Below are positions 56,518 through 64,000 of a stretch of 64,000 nt of DNA, one piece after another. Source of the stretch: Clostridia bacterium (GTDB lineage Bacteria > Bacillota > Clostridia > Oscillospirales > Acutalibacteraceae); assembly GCA_017517865.1 (NCBI GenBank), contig JAFWYB010000068.1:62001-126000 (forward strand), given 5' to 3'. How positions within the stretch are numbered: the first letter of the stretch is position 1; each line of letters opens with the position of its first letter. The notes under the pieces were generated by a model. That model was given only the letters and a program-made list of their open reading frames with translations, searched no databases and was not told the origin of the DNA. The position numbers and the translations under genes were made by a program.

Positions 56518-58293
56518 ATGAAAAACAATAAAATCGTAAAAATCATAATTTCTGTTGTGGTTTTTGCTTTGTGCTTTGCGTCAGGCTTCTTTATCGCAAA
56601 GGAGGTGGCTTCCCGCAAGGTTAAAACAGACACCGACTCATCACAGACTACAAATGCAGCGGATGAAGCACAGTCAGAAGAAATCAGTGAGGCTGAACTT
56701 GCAGTAGACCACAGCCTTTACACCTATCTTAAAGACAGTGAAAATATCGGCGGCGGTAAAATAACCGTTGATTCAGCCGAATATTATTACTATTGTGCTT
56801 CACTTTATGACCAGCTTATTTCCTATGCCGTACAGTATGATTACTATTACGGTGAGGGTAGCGGACTTGCTATGACGGGCTTTGATATTACAAAGCCTGC
56901 AGATGAGCAGAAATATGACGGTGAGGTGGAGGGCATCAAAGATCCCACCTACGCTGATTATATTGAATATACTGCAAGAAAGCAGATGGAAGCTGTAAAG
57001 AGCATAGTTGAATATGCAAAGCTTAACTCAATAGAGCTTACCGAAAAAGAAAAGCAGTTCCTTGCAAATAATATCGAAAGTGCAAGAGCGGGCATTAAAG
57101 AGCAGTATGACCAGACTATTGAAGAATATCTCAAGAGTGTTTACGGCCCTAAAATGACCGAGGAGCTTTTTGTTCGTATAACCGAAGAACAGTATCTTAC
57201 CAATAAGGTTGACGAAATAAAGACAAAGCTTTACTCTGACAGCTACACCGACGAAATGCTGGAAAAAATCTATGAAGAAAAGGAAAAGACCTACGCCGTT
57301 GCGGACCTCAGAGTGTATATAGTGGTTGCAAAAACTGCCCTTGACGATGAAGGAAACGAAAAGATTACAAATGAAACAATGGCTCAGGCCAAAAAGGATG
57401 CGGAGCAGCTTGCTGCCTCTGTCATTGACGACACAACCTTCAAGGAAAAGGCTTCATATTATGAGCAACTTGAAAACAATTCAGATTATGAAAAGCTTCT
57501 TTCAGACGATTCCTACACTCTCGTTGAGGCAATAACCTACGATAATATAACAGCTCAGCTCGGAAGCGGTGAGCTTGCGGAATGGGTGTTTGAGGAAGGA
57601 AGAAAGGTTGGTGACACCTTCGTCTTTGAGCGTGAGGATACAGGCTACGGAGTATGTATGATTTCAAATACTCCGCACAAGCCCGAAACAACCTACACCT
57701 ACAGCGTAAGACATATTCTTTTTGAGTTTACTAAAGACGGCAATGTTGATACCAATGCCGACGCAATAATTCTTGATACAAATAAATACGACACGGTTAT
57801 TGATATAGATGTCAAGCCCGAAACAACAAAAGAGCCGGCACTTTATATGAAGGCTCAGGATGTACTTATTGACTACCTTGAGGGTGAGCGTACCGAAGAA
57901 AGCTTCGGCGAGCTTGCAAAAGAGTATTCAGCAGACGGTAATGCTGCCCAGGGCGGTATATATACCGATGTTCCTCAGGGACAGATGGTTCCCGAGTTTG
58001 AAAACTGGAGTATTGCCGAGGGCAGAAAGCCCGGCGACGTTGGTATTGTAGAAACCACCTACGGCTATCACGTTATGTATGCGGTAGACAAAAAGGTTGC
58101 AACAAGCTGGGAAACAACGCTCAGAGATGCTGAGGCAAATGATGATATAAATACATTCTTAGAAGTTCTTGCCGATTCATACACTTGTGAAATTAAAAAT
58201 TACAGTGAGCTTGATATCGCAAAGGATCTTGAAGAAATTGGCAACGGTCTTATAAACTTCTATAAACAGGCATTAAGCGCGCAGACCGCTTAA
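56518..58293 (+). CDS. Membrane-anchored parvulin-type peptidyl-prolyl isomerase, PrsA-like (copy 2)
   Basis: A 591-residue paralogue of the 53149 product. An N-terminal membrane anchor or signal (IVKIIISVVVFALCFASGFF, about 6-26) is followed by a SurA-like helical domain (YYYYCASLYDQLISYAVQYD) and a split parvulin: YSVRHILFEFTKDG, an insert, LYMKAQDVLIDYLEGE, YSADGNAAQGGIYTDVPQGQ and VGIVETTYGYHVMYAVD. The ATG at 56518 has GAGAGGGG nine bases upstream; the 10-codon longer frame starts at the transcription start and is excluded. It is followed by two small exported proteins, with no terminator before the first, so they may share a transcript. Confidence 0.88.
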   Translation: MKNNKIVKIIISVVVFALCFASGFFIAKEVASRKVKTDTDSSQTTNAADEAQSEEISEAELAVDHSLYTYLKDSENIGGGKITVDSAEYYYYCASLYDQLISYAVQYDYYYGEGSGLAMTGFDITKPADEQKYDGEVEGIKDPTYADYIEYTARKQMEAVKSIVEYAKLNSIELTEKEKQFLANNIESARAGIKEQYDQTIEEYLKSVYGPKMTEELFVRITEEQYLTNKVDEIKTKLYSDSYTDEMLEKIYEEKEKTYAVADLRVYIVVAKTALDDEGNEKITNETMAQAKKDAEQLAASVIDDTTFKEKASYYEQLENNSDYEKLLSDDSYTLVEAITYDNITAQLGSGELAEWVFEEGRKVGDTFVFEREDTGYGVCMISNTPHKPETTYTYSVRHILFEFTKDGNVDTNADAIILDTNKYDTVIDIDVKPETTKEPALYMKAQDVLIDYLEGERTEESFGELAKEYSADGNAAQGGIYTDVPQGQMVPEFENWSIAEGRKPGDVGIVETTYGYHVMYAVDKKVATSWETTLRDAEANDDINTFLEVLADSYTCEIKNYSELDIAKDLEEIGNGLINFYKQALSAQTA

Positions 58294-58323
58294 CATAAAT
58301 TCATTTTTAAGGAGGACATTATT

Positions 58324-58725
58324 ATGAAAATCGTTAAAGTACTTATTGCAGTGGTACTTGTTGCCGCAATCGGTGTCGGCGCATTCCTTTACTTCACTGC
58401 TCCCGAGGTGCAGATTGTAGGTGAGTGGGACGGCGAATATACCGACTACGAATTCACAAAGGACGGCAAGGTAAAGGTTACCTATCTTGACACAGTAATT
58501 CCCGGCATCAACACGCCCGTTACAGGCACCTATGAGGGTGACTATGTAATTGAAAAGGACGGCAAGGACGTAACTCTTACAATCAAGACCACAATCAACA
58601 TCATCGTTGACATTCATAACGAAGAGAATTTCGAGCTTGGCTTTGAAGACGGTGAAATGGTACTTACAAGAGTTTTCAGCGACGGCAGCAAGGGCGAAAG
58701 CTACAGCTTTGAAAAGCAGAAATAA
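58324..58725 (+). CDS. Small exported lipocalin-like protein, unknown
   Basis: A 133-residue protein with an N-terminal membrane anchor or signal (MKIVKVLIAVVLVAAIGVGAFLYF). The external domain of about 105 residues has a beta-rich pattern starting IVGEWDGEYTDYEFTKDGKV, then VTGTYEGDYVIEKDGKDVTL and FELGFEDGEMVLTRVF. This W-x-G-x-[YF]-x-F-x-x-D-G-K pattern resembles DUF5640-type, lipocalin-like barrels; the family call is tentative. It may bind a small ligand at the cell surface. It lies 30 bases after the parvulin gene, with AAGGAGGA before the ATG, and is followed by a terminator. Confidence 0.72.
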   Translation: MKIVKVLIAVVLVAAIGVGAFLYFTAPEVQIVGEWDGEYTDYEFTKDGKVKVTYLDTVIPGINTPVTGTYEGDYVIEKDGKDVTLTIKTTINIIVDIHNEENFELGFEDGEMVLTRVFSDGSKGESYSFEKQK

Positions 58726-58732
58726 AAAATAG

Positions 58733-58760
58733 AGGGAGTTCCTTAACTCCCTTGATTTTT
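58733..58760 (+). terminator. Terminator after the small exported protein
   Basis: An 8-bp stem AGGGAGTT/AACTCCCT with a CCTT loop and TGATTTTTT. Confidence 0.75.
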
Positions 58761-58774
58761 TAAGGAGAAAAGCT

Positions 58775-59590
58775 ATGTTAAGTAAAAAAATCATTACGGT
58801 TATAATAACTGCAGTTCTTGCTCTCGCAGTGGGTATAGGCGGCACTGTTATATTTTTCAATGCAACGGATGACGGCGATAAAAATGATAGGGACACGGAA
58901 AACACCACAAGTGCCGAAGGTGGCAACGCCGATATAAACGACATTATTCCCGGACTGCTGCCCGATGATACCGACAGCGAAGAAACCACAGCGCCCGCAA
59001 ACGAAAGTACGCCTCTCGAAGAGGCTATTCTCGGCTCGTGGCGAGACAGCGCAGATATGAGCGGCTACGATTTCTATGAGGGCGGAAAGTTTGACTGGAC
59101 ATACGTAAATTTAACCATCGGCGGTAAAACCATAAACGGTAAGACTTCGGGAGCCTATACCCTTGAGGGAGACACTCTCACTCTTACCTATTCAATTGTT
59201 ACAGCAAGTATTACCGATGTCTATACTGTAAGCATTGTAAATAATAAACTTACTATTAAGAATAAAGAAAACGGAAATACCTTCTCATATACGCGTGTAG
59301 TTACTGCACCTTCACCTGAGGATGAGGTTTATGCCGATCCTCAGCTTGCAGGCAAGTGGCTTGACAGCAATCAGGCGTACGGCTATGAGTTCAAGGCAAA
59401 CGGTGTTGTTGATATTTATCTTTTCGTCGGCAGTGTTGAGGGTTATTACACGGTGGACGGTGACACTGTCACTATCGCTTATTCATTATACGGACCTGAA
59501 ATCGGCGGCACATATACTTATGCCGTAAAGGATAATATACTTACCCTTACATCGTCTGAGGGTAATGTATCCACCTATATCAAACAGTGA
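58775..59590 (+). CDS. Exported protein with two lipocalin-like repeats
   Basis: A 271-residue protein. The N-terminal membrane segment (IITVIITAVLALAVGIGGTVIFF, about 5-28) is followed by an acidic, threonine-rich linker (about 30-80). Two beta-rich repeats follow, each like the 58324 product: GSWRDSADMSGYDFYEGGKF and GKWLDSNQAYGYEFKANGVV open them, with G-x-Y-T-L-EGDTLTLTYSI and GYYTVDGDTVTIAYSL in the centre. The ligand is unknown. AAGGAGAA precedes the ATG. Only 8 bases separate its stop from the proX start. Confidence 0.72.
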   Translation: MLSKKIITVIITAVLALAVGIGGTVIFFNATDDGDKNDRDTENTTSAEGGNADINDIIPGLLPDDTDSEETTAPANESTPLEEAILGSWRDSADMSGYDFYEGGKFDWTYVNLTIGGKTINGKTSGAYTLEGDTLTLTYSIVTASITDVYTVSIVNNKLTIKNKENGNTFSYTRVVTAPSPEDEVYADPQLAGKWLDSNQAYGYEFKANGVVDIYLFVGSVEGYYTVDGDTVTIAYSLYGPEIGGTYTYAVKDNILTLTSSEGNVSTYIKQ

Positions 59591-59598
59591 GGTAAAGT

Positions 59599-60093
59599 AT
59601 GACACAGCAGGAAAAGGTATATGCAGCTCTTGATGAGCTGGGAATTGAATATAAGGTTATTCACCACGAGGCGGTAACAACCATAGAGGATATGGATGCT
59701 ATGGGTATTTTTACCGACGGCGAGGTTTGCAAAAATCTCTTTCTGAGAAACGCCAACGGCAAGACTCATTACGTTGTTTCAATGCTCAAGGATAAGCACC
59801 CGGATATTCAGCAGGATATAAGAGGTCAGCTCGGTTGCTCAAGACTTTCCTTCGGCTCTGACGAAAGACTTATGAAGCATCTCGGTCTTGCTCCCGGCGC
59901 GGTTTCTCCCTTCGGTATAATCAACGACGGTGACGCAGATGTAAATGTTGTTCTTGACAGCGACCTTAAAAACACAGAGGGCTATATCGGCTTTCATCCC
60001 AACGACAACACAGCCTTCCTCTGGCTTAAGTTCAGTGACCTTATAAAGTTCATCAAATCAAGAGGAAACGATATCTATTACATAAATATATAA
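59599..60093 (+). CDS. Prolyl-tRNA editing deacylase (ProX/PrdX-type)
   Basis: A 164-residue YbaK/ProX-fold protein. It is a free-standing trans-editing enzyme that hydrolyses mischarged Ala-tRNA(Pro) (or Cys-tRNA(Pro)). Visible blocks are the N-terminal YKVIHHEAVTTIEDMDAM, the conserved CKNLFLRN, YVVSMLKDKHPDIQQDIRG, LSFGSDERLMKHLGLAPGAVSPFGIIND and GFHPNDNTAFLWLKFSDLIKF. The phrase CKNLFLRN is typical of the PrdX/ProXp-ala branch. AGGTAAAG precedes the ATG. It is a housekeeping enzyme; its position behind the exported proteins has no evident functional meaning. Confidence 0.92.
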   Translation: MTQQEKVYAALDELGIEYKVIHHEAVTTIEDMDAMGIFTDGEVCKNLFLRNANGKTHYVVSMLKDKHPDIQQDIRGQLGCSRLSFGSDERLMKHLGLAPGAVSPFGIINDGDADVNVVLDSDLKNTEGYIGFHPNDNTAFLWLKFSDLIKFIKSRGNDIYYINI

Positions 60094-60096
60094 TTG

Positions 60097-60122
60097 AAAA
60101 AGGGGCTGAAACAGCCTCTTTT
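60097..60122 (+). terminator. Terminator after the deacylase gene
   Basis: A stem AAAAGGGGCTG/CAGCCTCTTTT with an AAA loop. Confidence 0.8.
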
Positions 60123-60140
60123 AATTATGCTGTAAGCACA

Positions 60141-60175
60141 AAAAAGTCCGTCGGAATGTTTCCGACGGACTTTTG
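60141..60175 (-). terminator. Terminator of the glutaminase gene
   Basis: A 15-bp stem AAAAGTCCGTCGGAA/TTCCGACGGACTTTT with a 3-4 nt loop. Confidence 0.85.
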
Positions 60176-60184
60176 CTTTATTTA

Positions 60185-62107
60185 TCAGTATTTCCCGAAT
60201 TTATCAAAGAGCACGGGCATCCAGAGACCTGCCTGAACGGTTCTGTGGTCAAAGCCGCTCTGCTTGGGCTCCTTTGTCTCAATCCAGTCTGAGAAGCAGT
60301 TTCTGTCCTTGGTGTCTGCAAGGTAATCGCAGATACACTTTGAGAAAAGGCTGATGTTTTCCTTGGTTTCGTCAAGGCAGGCAGCCCAGAGCATCCAGTC
60401 TGTTTTTGTAAAGGTGCGGCGGTAATCAAGGGGAGTGCCGTAAGTGTTGAGCTCAACGCGGTATTTTTCACTTTCAGCCTTATAAAGCTCCTTATCAAAG
60501 ATATTGAAATCAAAGAGTATATCCCATACAAGGTTATATTTAAGGCTCCATGAATTCTTTTTATCAACGCTGAAGGGAAGAGCACCCTTACCCGTACCGC
60601 AGGCATCAACAAGCTCTTTTGCATAGGACTTTGCAACTGCGGTGTGCTCATCTAGATTGCCTAAAAGCTCACTGATACGGCCGAAGGCGGCAAGACCCAT
60701 AACAGACTTGATTGCAAGGTTTACGTTTTTCTTGCTGTGACCTGCAAAGTCGTCGGTACAAAGCTGATTGTCAAGAATAATACCCTTGTTTTTGAGGTAA
60801 TCAGCCCATTTTCTGAGTATGGGAAGATTTTCTTCGAGAAAAGCCTTATCGTCTGAAACCCTGTAGTATGCGTATGAAAGAAGAAGCATATTGCCGCATT
60901 CCTCAACGGGCATCTGGAACTGAGGCAAATACATACCGAACCTGTTGCTCTTATATACCTTTCTGTATGTATATGAGTGAGGAAGAAGATGGTTGTGCAC
61001 GTTAAGGGCATAAACCTGTCCGTTTGCAATGGGATATCTGCCTATATCATGGGGAGCAAAATCGGCTGTCCATAAGGGCATATTTGCAAATTCGATAATA
61101 CCCACAAGCATAGCCTTTACAAGCTCAGGGGTGTAAATAAGAAACATAGGCATAGCGGGGTAGGAAACGTCAACGGTGTTTATACAGCCGTTTGAGTGAC
61201 ATTCCTTTGACATATAAAGAAGCTGACCCTTGCCGTTTCTTACAAGCTTGTGAGCGGCAAGCACCTGCCTTGCGGCTGCACAGAGAATATTCTGATAATC
61301 GGCCCCGAACTTTGCACTGTCCTCAAGGATGACGCTTTCCTGCTTTTCAAGCTCGGCAAGTATTTCAGCTCTGTTGTCAAGACAGTATTTCATACCCTCG
61401 TCGATGCTCTTGAATTTTTCCGTCCATAAGCCCTTGAGCTTTTCACCGAAATATTCTATTGAGTAAACGTCGTCATAACCGATTACCGTTGTAAATGAAA
61501 GATTATCACTGCAGAGCGCACCACTCTTTGCTTCTATGCCCTGCTTGCATACTGAGCACTCACCGCCCATAAAGGCGTAATAGCCCCAGTCGGGAGCGAA
61601 GGTATCGCCCGAATCTCTGAGCGGGGTCTGGTTTGTACAACCCATTTTTACAAAGCGTCTGCCCTCAAAAATGTCGGTATATTTAGTAATCTGCTTTTTC
61701 TTTTTGCTATAGCAAAGCTCGTCGAAAGCGGTGAACTTAACCTCTATAGAATGCTCATTGCCGTCAAGCACGGTAACCTCAGTATCAAAGAAGGATACGG
61801 GCAGGCTGAAAAGCTGTAAATCCTTAAAGGTAAAGGGGGAGTAGGTGCTCAGTGTGAGTCTTATCTTGTTGTTTTCAAAGGTGTAAACACTTACGTAGGG
61901 CCTGATTTTTGCAGATACCTGGTATATTACCTTTCCCTTGCCTGCGCCGAGAAAACAGTAATCCTCACCGTCAACGCTTACGGTGCCTTCAATTCTTTTT
62001 CTGATACCGCACCAGAGATAGGTGTCGTCTGCATTGAGCCGATCGGCTCTTGACCATATACTGAAGTGGGGGTCGATAGTAGCTACGGGATAAGCCGGAA
62101 GTTTCAT
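60185..62107 (-). CDS. Glutaminase A-type family protein (DUF4964-DUF5127-DUF4965)
   Basis: A 640-residue protein of the fungal GtaA-like family, common in gut bacteria. The order is a DUF4964/5127-like N-terminal part (PAYPVATIDPHFSIWSRADR, then FVKMGCTNQTP, YAFMGGECSV), then the (alpha/alpha)6 DUF4965 core: LYMSKECHSNGCINTVDVSY, TADFAPHDIGRYP, FQMPVEECGNMLLL, QLCTDDFAGHSKKNVNLAIK and FSDWIETKEPKQSGFDHRTV. No signal peptide is evident, so it is probably cytoplasmic, although related proteins are exported. Glutaminase activity is known for some relatives only; a glycosidase role is also possible. AAAGGAGATA sets the start, 16 bases after the M23 gene. Confidence 0.85.
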   Translation of the reverse strand: MKLPAYPVATIDPHFSIWSRADRLNADDTYLWCGIRKRIEGTVSVDGEDYCFLGAGKGKVIYQVSAKIRPYVSVYTFENNKIRLTLSTYSPFTFKDLQLFSLPVSFFDTEVTVLDGNEHSIEVKFTAFDELCYSKKKKQITKYTDIFEGRRFVKMGCTNQTPLRDSGDTFAPDWGYYAFMGGECSVCKQGIEAKSGALCSDNLSFTTVIGYDDVYSIEYFGEKLKGLWTEKFKSIDEGMKYCLDNRAEILAELEKQESVILEDSAKFGADYQNILCAAARQVLAAHKLVRNGKGQLLYMSKECHSNGCINTVDVSYPAMPMFLIYTPELVKAMLVGIIEFANMPLWTADFAPHDIGRYPIANGQVYALNVHNHLLPHSYTYRKVYKSNRFGMYLPQFQMPVEECGNMLLLSYAYYRVSDDKAFLEENLPILRKWADYLKNKGIILDNQLCTDDFAGHSKKNVNLAIKSVMGLAAFGRISELLGNLDEHTAVAKSYAKELVDACGTGKGALPFSVDKKNSWSLKYNLVWDILFDFNIFDKELYKAESEKYRVELNTYGTPLDYRRTFTKTDWMLWAACLDETKENISLFSKCICDYLADTKDRNCFSDWIETKEPKQSGFDHRTVQAGLWMPVLFDKFGKY

Positions 62108-62123
62108 AGGTATATCTCCTTTT

Positions 62124-64000
62124 TTAATTTCTTACATATTTTAGCGGGTTGGTGGTTGAGCCGTTGACGATAACCTCAAAGTGAAGATGAGGACCCGTAG
62201 AGTTACCGGTATTGCCTATACGTCCGATCTGCTGACCCTTTGAAACGTGCTGACCGACGTAAACGGTCAGTGAGCCGGGCTGCATATGAGCGTATCTTGT
62301 CTTGATGCCGTTGCCGTGGTTTATGAGTATCATATGACCGTAGCCGCGGTAGCCCTTATCCACTCTTTCAACGGTACCCGAGGCTGCTGCAACAACGGGT
62401 ACACCCGTGGAGCCCTTACCGCCGATTACAATGTCAATACCGCTGTGCCATGAGGACCAGCCGGAAATGCTGTAATCTCTGTAGCCGTAATATGACGAGA
62501 TGTGATATGCGCCTCTTGTGGGCCATGTCCAACCGGATGAGGAGGACGAGCCGCTTGAGTAGGTCTTGGTGCCTATAAGAATAATTTTATCTGTGGGCTT
62601 TCTTATCGTCTTTTCGGAAACAACGGTGGTGTAAGACGCAACACCGTCAATATATGTGATAAGCTCGGTTATTTCCTTTGTACCGTTTCTGCCCTCTTGA
62701 GAGGTCTTTTTTGTACCCTTGGCAAGAGAGGAGCTGTTTCTCTCAACTGTCTGGAAGGGTATTTCTTCCGTTCTGACGTTTGTTTTCATAACCTTTACCC
62801 GTACGTAATTTTCCTGCCGTGAAACCAGCAGTCTGATTTGCTTGGGCTTCTCGGACTCAGCGGGTGCGGTCTGGGAACCATCCTCAGATTCGGCTTCCTG
62901 CTCCTCCTGAGAAGCTGATGTCAGTGAAGCCTCAAGTGCCTCAAGGTCAACGTCAGGGTTAAGAGCTTGAAGCTGACTGAGAGTAAGGCCGTATTTAAGC
63001 CGTACGCTCTTTACGGTATCACCCTCACCGAAGGTGTGATAAACCGCTTCCTGCTTCGGGTTTGAAAGCATATCGCGAAGAGCAGAGGTATCCCATATAA
63101 GCTCACTGTTTTCGGGATAAAGACCTGAAACGTAGTCAATTTCTTCAACGAAGGCAACCGTTGCTTCTTCTTCAACCTGCTTTTTATAGGGCTCCAGCAG
63201 AGCCTCGAAAACGGTAATAGCGTCAGATTCGTGCTTTACCGCACAAAGGAATTCGCCGTCAATATAAATACCGCAGGCTCTTGTGTAGCTTATATCTGAG
63301 GTTTCAATAATTTTTTCGCTTATCATAGCGGAATTGCTGAGCTCGTTTACACCGACCCTTGCCATTTTGTAAACGGGCATAACCGAAAGCGTGCTCAGAG
63401 TAGCGGAATCGCTGTCGGCGGTTTTAATAAGTGAAGTTGCTCTGGCCTTACCGTCTTCAAAAACCTCTTTGCTTTCAACATAGCCGAGCTCAGTGCCGTT
63501 ATATATAACCTGCAAAGCAAAAATATCCGTTCTGTTTTCAAGGTACACATTTACTGCTGCAGCGATCATAATAAGCGGAAGTGCAAGGTTTACTGCAGTT
63601 TTGAGAAGTCTTTTTCCGCTGAACAGAAGGCTTAAAACGGCTCTTAAAGCAGGAGCTTTTTTAGGAGTACCCTTTTTTGTCTGCTCCTTTGCTTTTTCAA
63701 GAGCAAGAGCTTTTATTTTAGCTGCAAAGGATGCGGGCGCTTTTTTTATAAGACTGAAAACGTCTTTTCTTACGGTGTTTATTATCTTTACTGCAACACG
63801 GAAGGGGAACAGTATAAAGGGCTTGAGCTTGCTGAAAAAAAGCCTGAAAACTGCTATGGTGCTGTCGCCCGTAAGGAAGATTATATTTATAACAGCGGGC
63901 ATAAATCCTTTTAGAAGCTTAAAAAGCAGCTCTTTGCCAGAAGGCTTCAGGGTGCGTGAAAGCTGAGGCTCCTTACGGTTGGCGGAAGCAGTTTCCGTCT
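62124..64000 (-). CDS. LysM-G5-M23 endopeptidase (5' end beyond window)
   Basis: The frame stays open from 62124 to the window edge, so the start lies outside; at least 625 residues are visible. The order is a long basic, partly hydrophobic N-terminal region (FILFPFRVAVKIINTVRKDV, KALALEKAKEQTKKGTPKKA), one membrane segment (LLKTAVNLALPLIMIAAAVN), a large external region, and a LysM unit (YHTFGEGDTVKSVRLKYGLT, LSQLQALNPDVD). A Ser/Glu-rich linker, a G5 domain (EEIPFQTVERNSSSLAKGTK to IILIGT) and a C-terminal M23 domain with HSGIDIV and GPHLHFEV follow. It probably binds and cleaves peptidoglycan outside the membrane. An ATG at 63902 exists, but no strong ribosome binding site precedes it and the upstream frame remains coding-like. 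Confidence 0.88.
   Translation of the reverse strand, partial: TETASANRKEPQLSRTLKPSGKELLFKLLKGFMPAVINIIFLTGDSTIAVFRLFFSKLKPFILFPFRVAVKIINTVRKDVFSLIKKAPASFAAKIKALALEKAKEQTKKGTPKKAPALRAVLSLLFSGKRLLKTAVNLALPLIMIAAAVNVYLENRTDIFALQVIYNGTELGYVESKEVFEDGKARATSLIKTADSDSATLSTLSVMPVYKMARVGVNELSNSAMISEKIIETSDISYTRACGIYIDGEFLCAVKHESDAITVFEALLEPYKKQVEEEATVAFVEEIDYVSGLYPENSELIWDTSALRDMLSNPKQEAVYHTFGEGDTVKSVRLKYGLTLSQLQALNPDVDLEALEASLTSASQEEQEAESEDGSQTAPAESEKPKQIRLLVSRQENYVRVKVMKTNVRTEEIPFQTVERNSSSLAKGTKKTSQEGRNGTKEITELITYIDGVASYTTVVSEKTIRKPTDKIILIGTKTYSSGSSSSSGWTWPTRGAYHISSYYGYRDYSISGWSSWHSGIDIVIGGKGSTGVPVVAAASGTVERVDKGYRGYGHMILINHGNGIKTRYAHMQPGSLTVYVGQHVSKGQQIGRIGNTGNSTGPHLHFEVIVNGSTTNPLKYVRN

Noticed and set aside
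63902..64000. ATG at 63902 as the start of the M23 gene
   Set aside because: The frame remains open and coding-like to the window edge, so the gene is treated as truncated by the window.

Overview
The window is chromosomal DNA of a spore-forming, low-to-mid GC Firmicute, most likely a gut Clostridium-class anaerobe of the Oscillospiraceae/Ruminococcaceae type. Support for this: spoIIGA-sigE and a SpoIVFB-like site-2 protease with an M23 partner; cdaA-cdaR; rplS-lepB-rbgA; sigma-A promoters with TTGACN/TAAAAT hexamers at 17 nt spacing; strong AGGAGG ribosome binding sites; glutaminase-A and oligo-1,6-glucosidase families. Genus-level placement is inference. No prophage, plasmid, rRNA, tRNA or CRISPR array was seen.

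Layout. 1-7.2 kb: 3' end of clpX, secG, spoIIGA-sigE, a PfkB kinase, a HAD phosphatase, a secreted LCAT-like hydrolase and a metallophosphoesterase. 7.3-11 kb: DUF3343 with a cysteine desulfurase, then cdaA-cdaR (c-di-AMP synthesis). 11-15 kb (minus): M23 and site-2 protease followed by the paired radical-SAM genes TIGR03960/TIGR03936. 15-21.4 kb: a DUF5058 membrane pair, a secreted lysozyme-FN3 protein, then rplS, lepB, rbgA and a GNAT gene. 21.5-26.4 kb (minus): RNase P RNA and the recD2-comF-mreB operon. 26.5-36.8 kb: LCP protein, GH13 glucosidase, the deoC-deoD-deoB-cdd nucleoside salvage operon, an E2-like acyltransferase, DUF896, an Spx/ArsC protein and thiN. 36.8-41 kb: a large duplicated membrane-anchored protein of unknown function and a second LCAT-like hydrolase. 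41.4-46 kb (minus): glycolytic operon pgk-tpiA-gpmI. 46-52.8 kb: a lipoprotein, topB, an M16 pair and a double-HTH regulator. 53-64 kb: two membrane-anchored parvulins flanking an FkbM methyltransferase, lipocalin-like small exported proteins, ProX deacylase, a DUF4965 glutaminase and a LysM-G5-M23 endopeptidase that runs off the window.

The most interesting structure is in the glycolytic operon. Both intergenic junctions (pgk/tpiA and tpiA/gpmI) contain a separate copy of a cassette. Each cassette has a four-helix-bundle (S23/TIGR02436) gene in the operon's direction, enclosed by inverted arrays of a 7-nt repeat (TGCARAR). Each transcript could fold into a long terminal stem with the ORF in the loop. 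This is the architecture of 23S rRNA intervening sequences, but here it sits in a protein-coding operon. Other unexplained dispersed elements: a 115-nt multi-hairpin palindrome with compensatory base changes (33287-33401 and 55127-55240), a repeat of roughly 240-300 nt placed between convergent genes (27909-28209 and 41119-41360), TGACTAC heptamer arrays, and a palindromic mosaic at 46246-46423.
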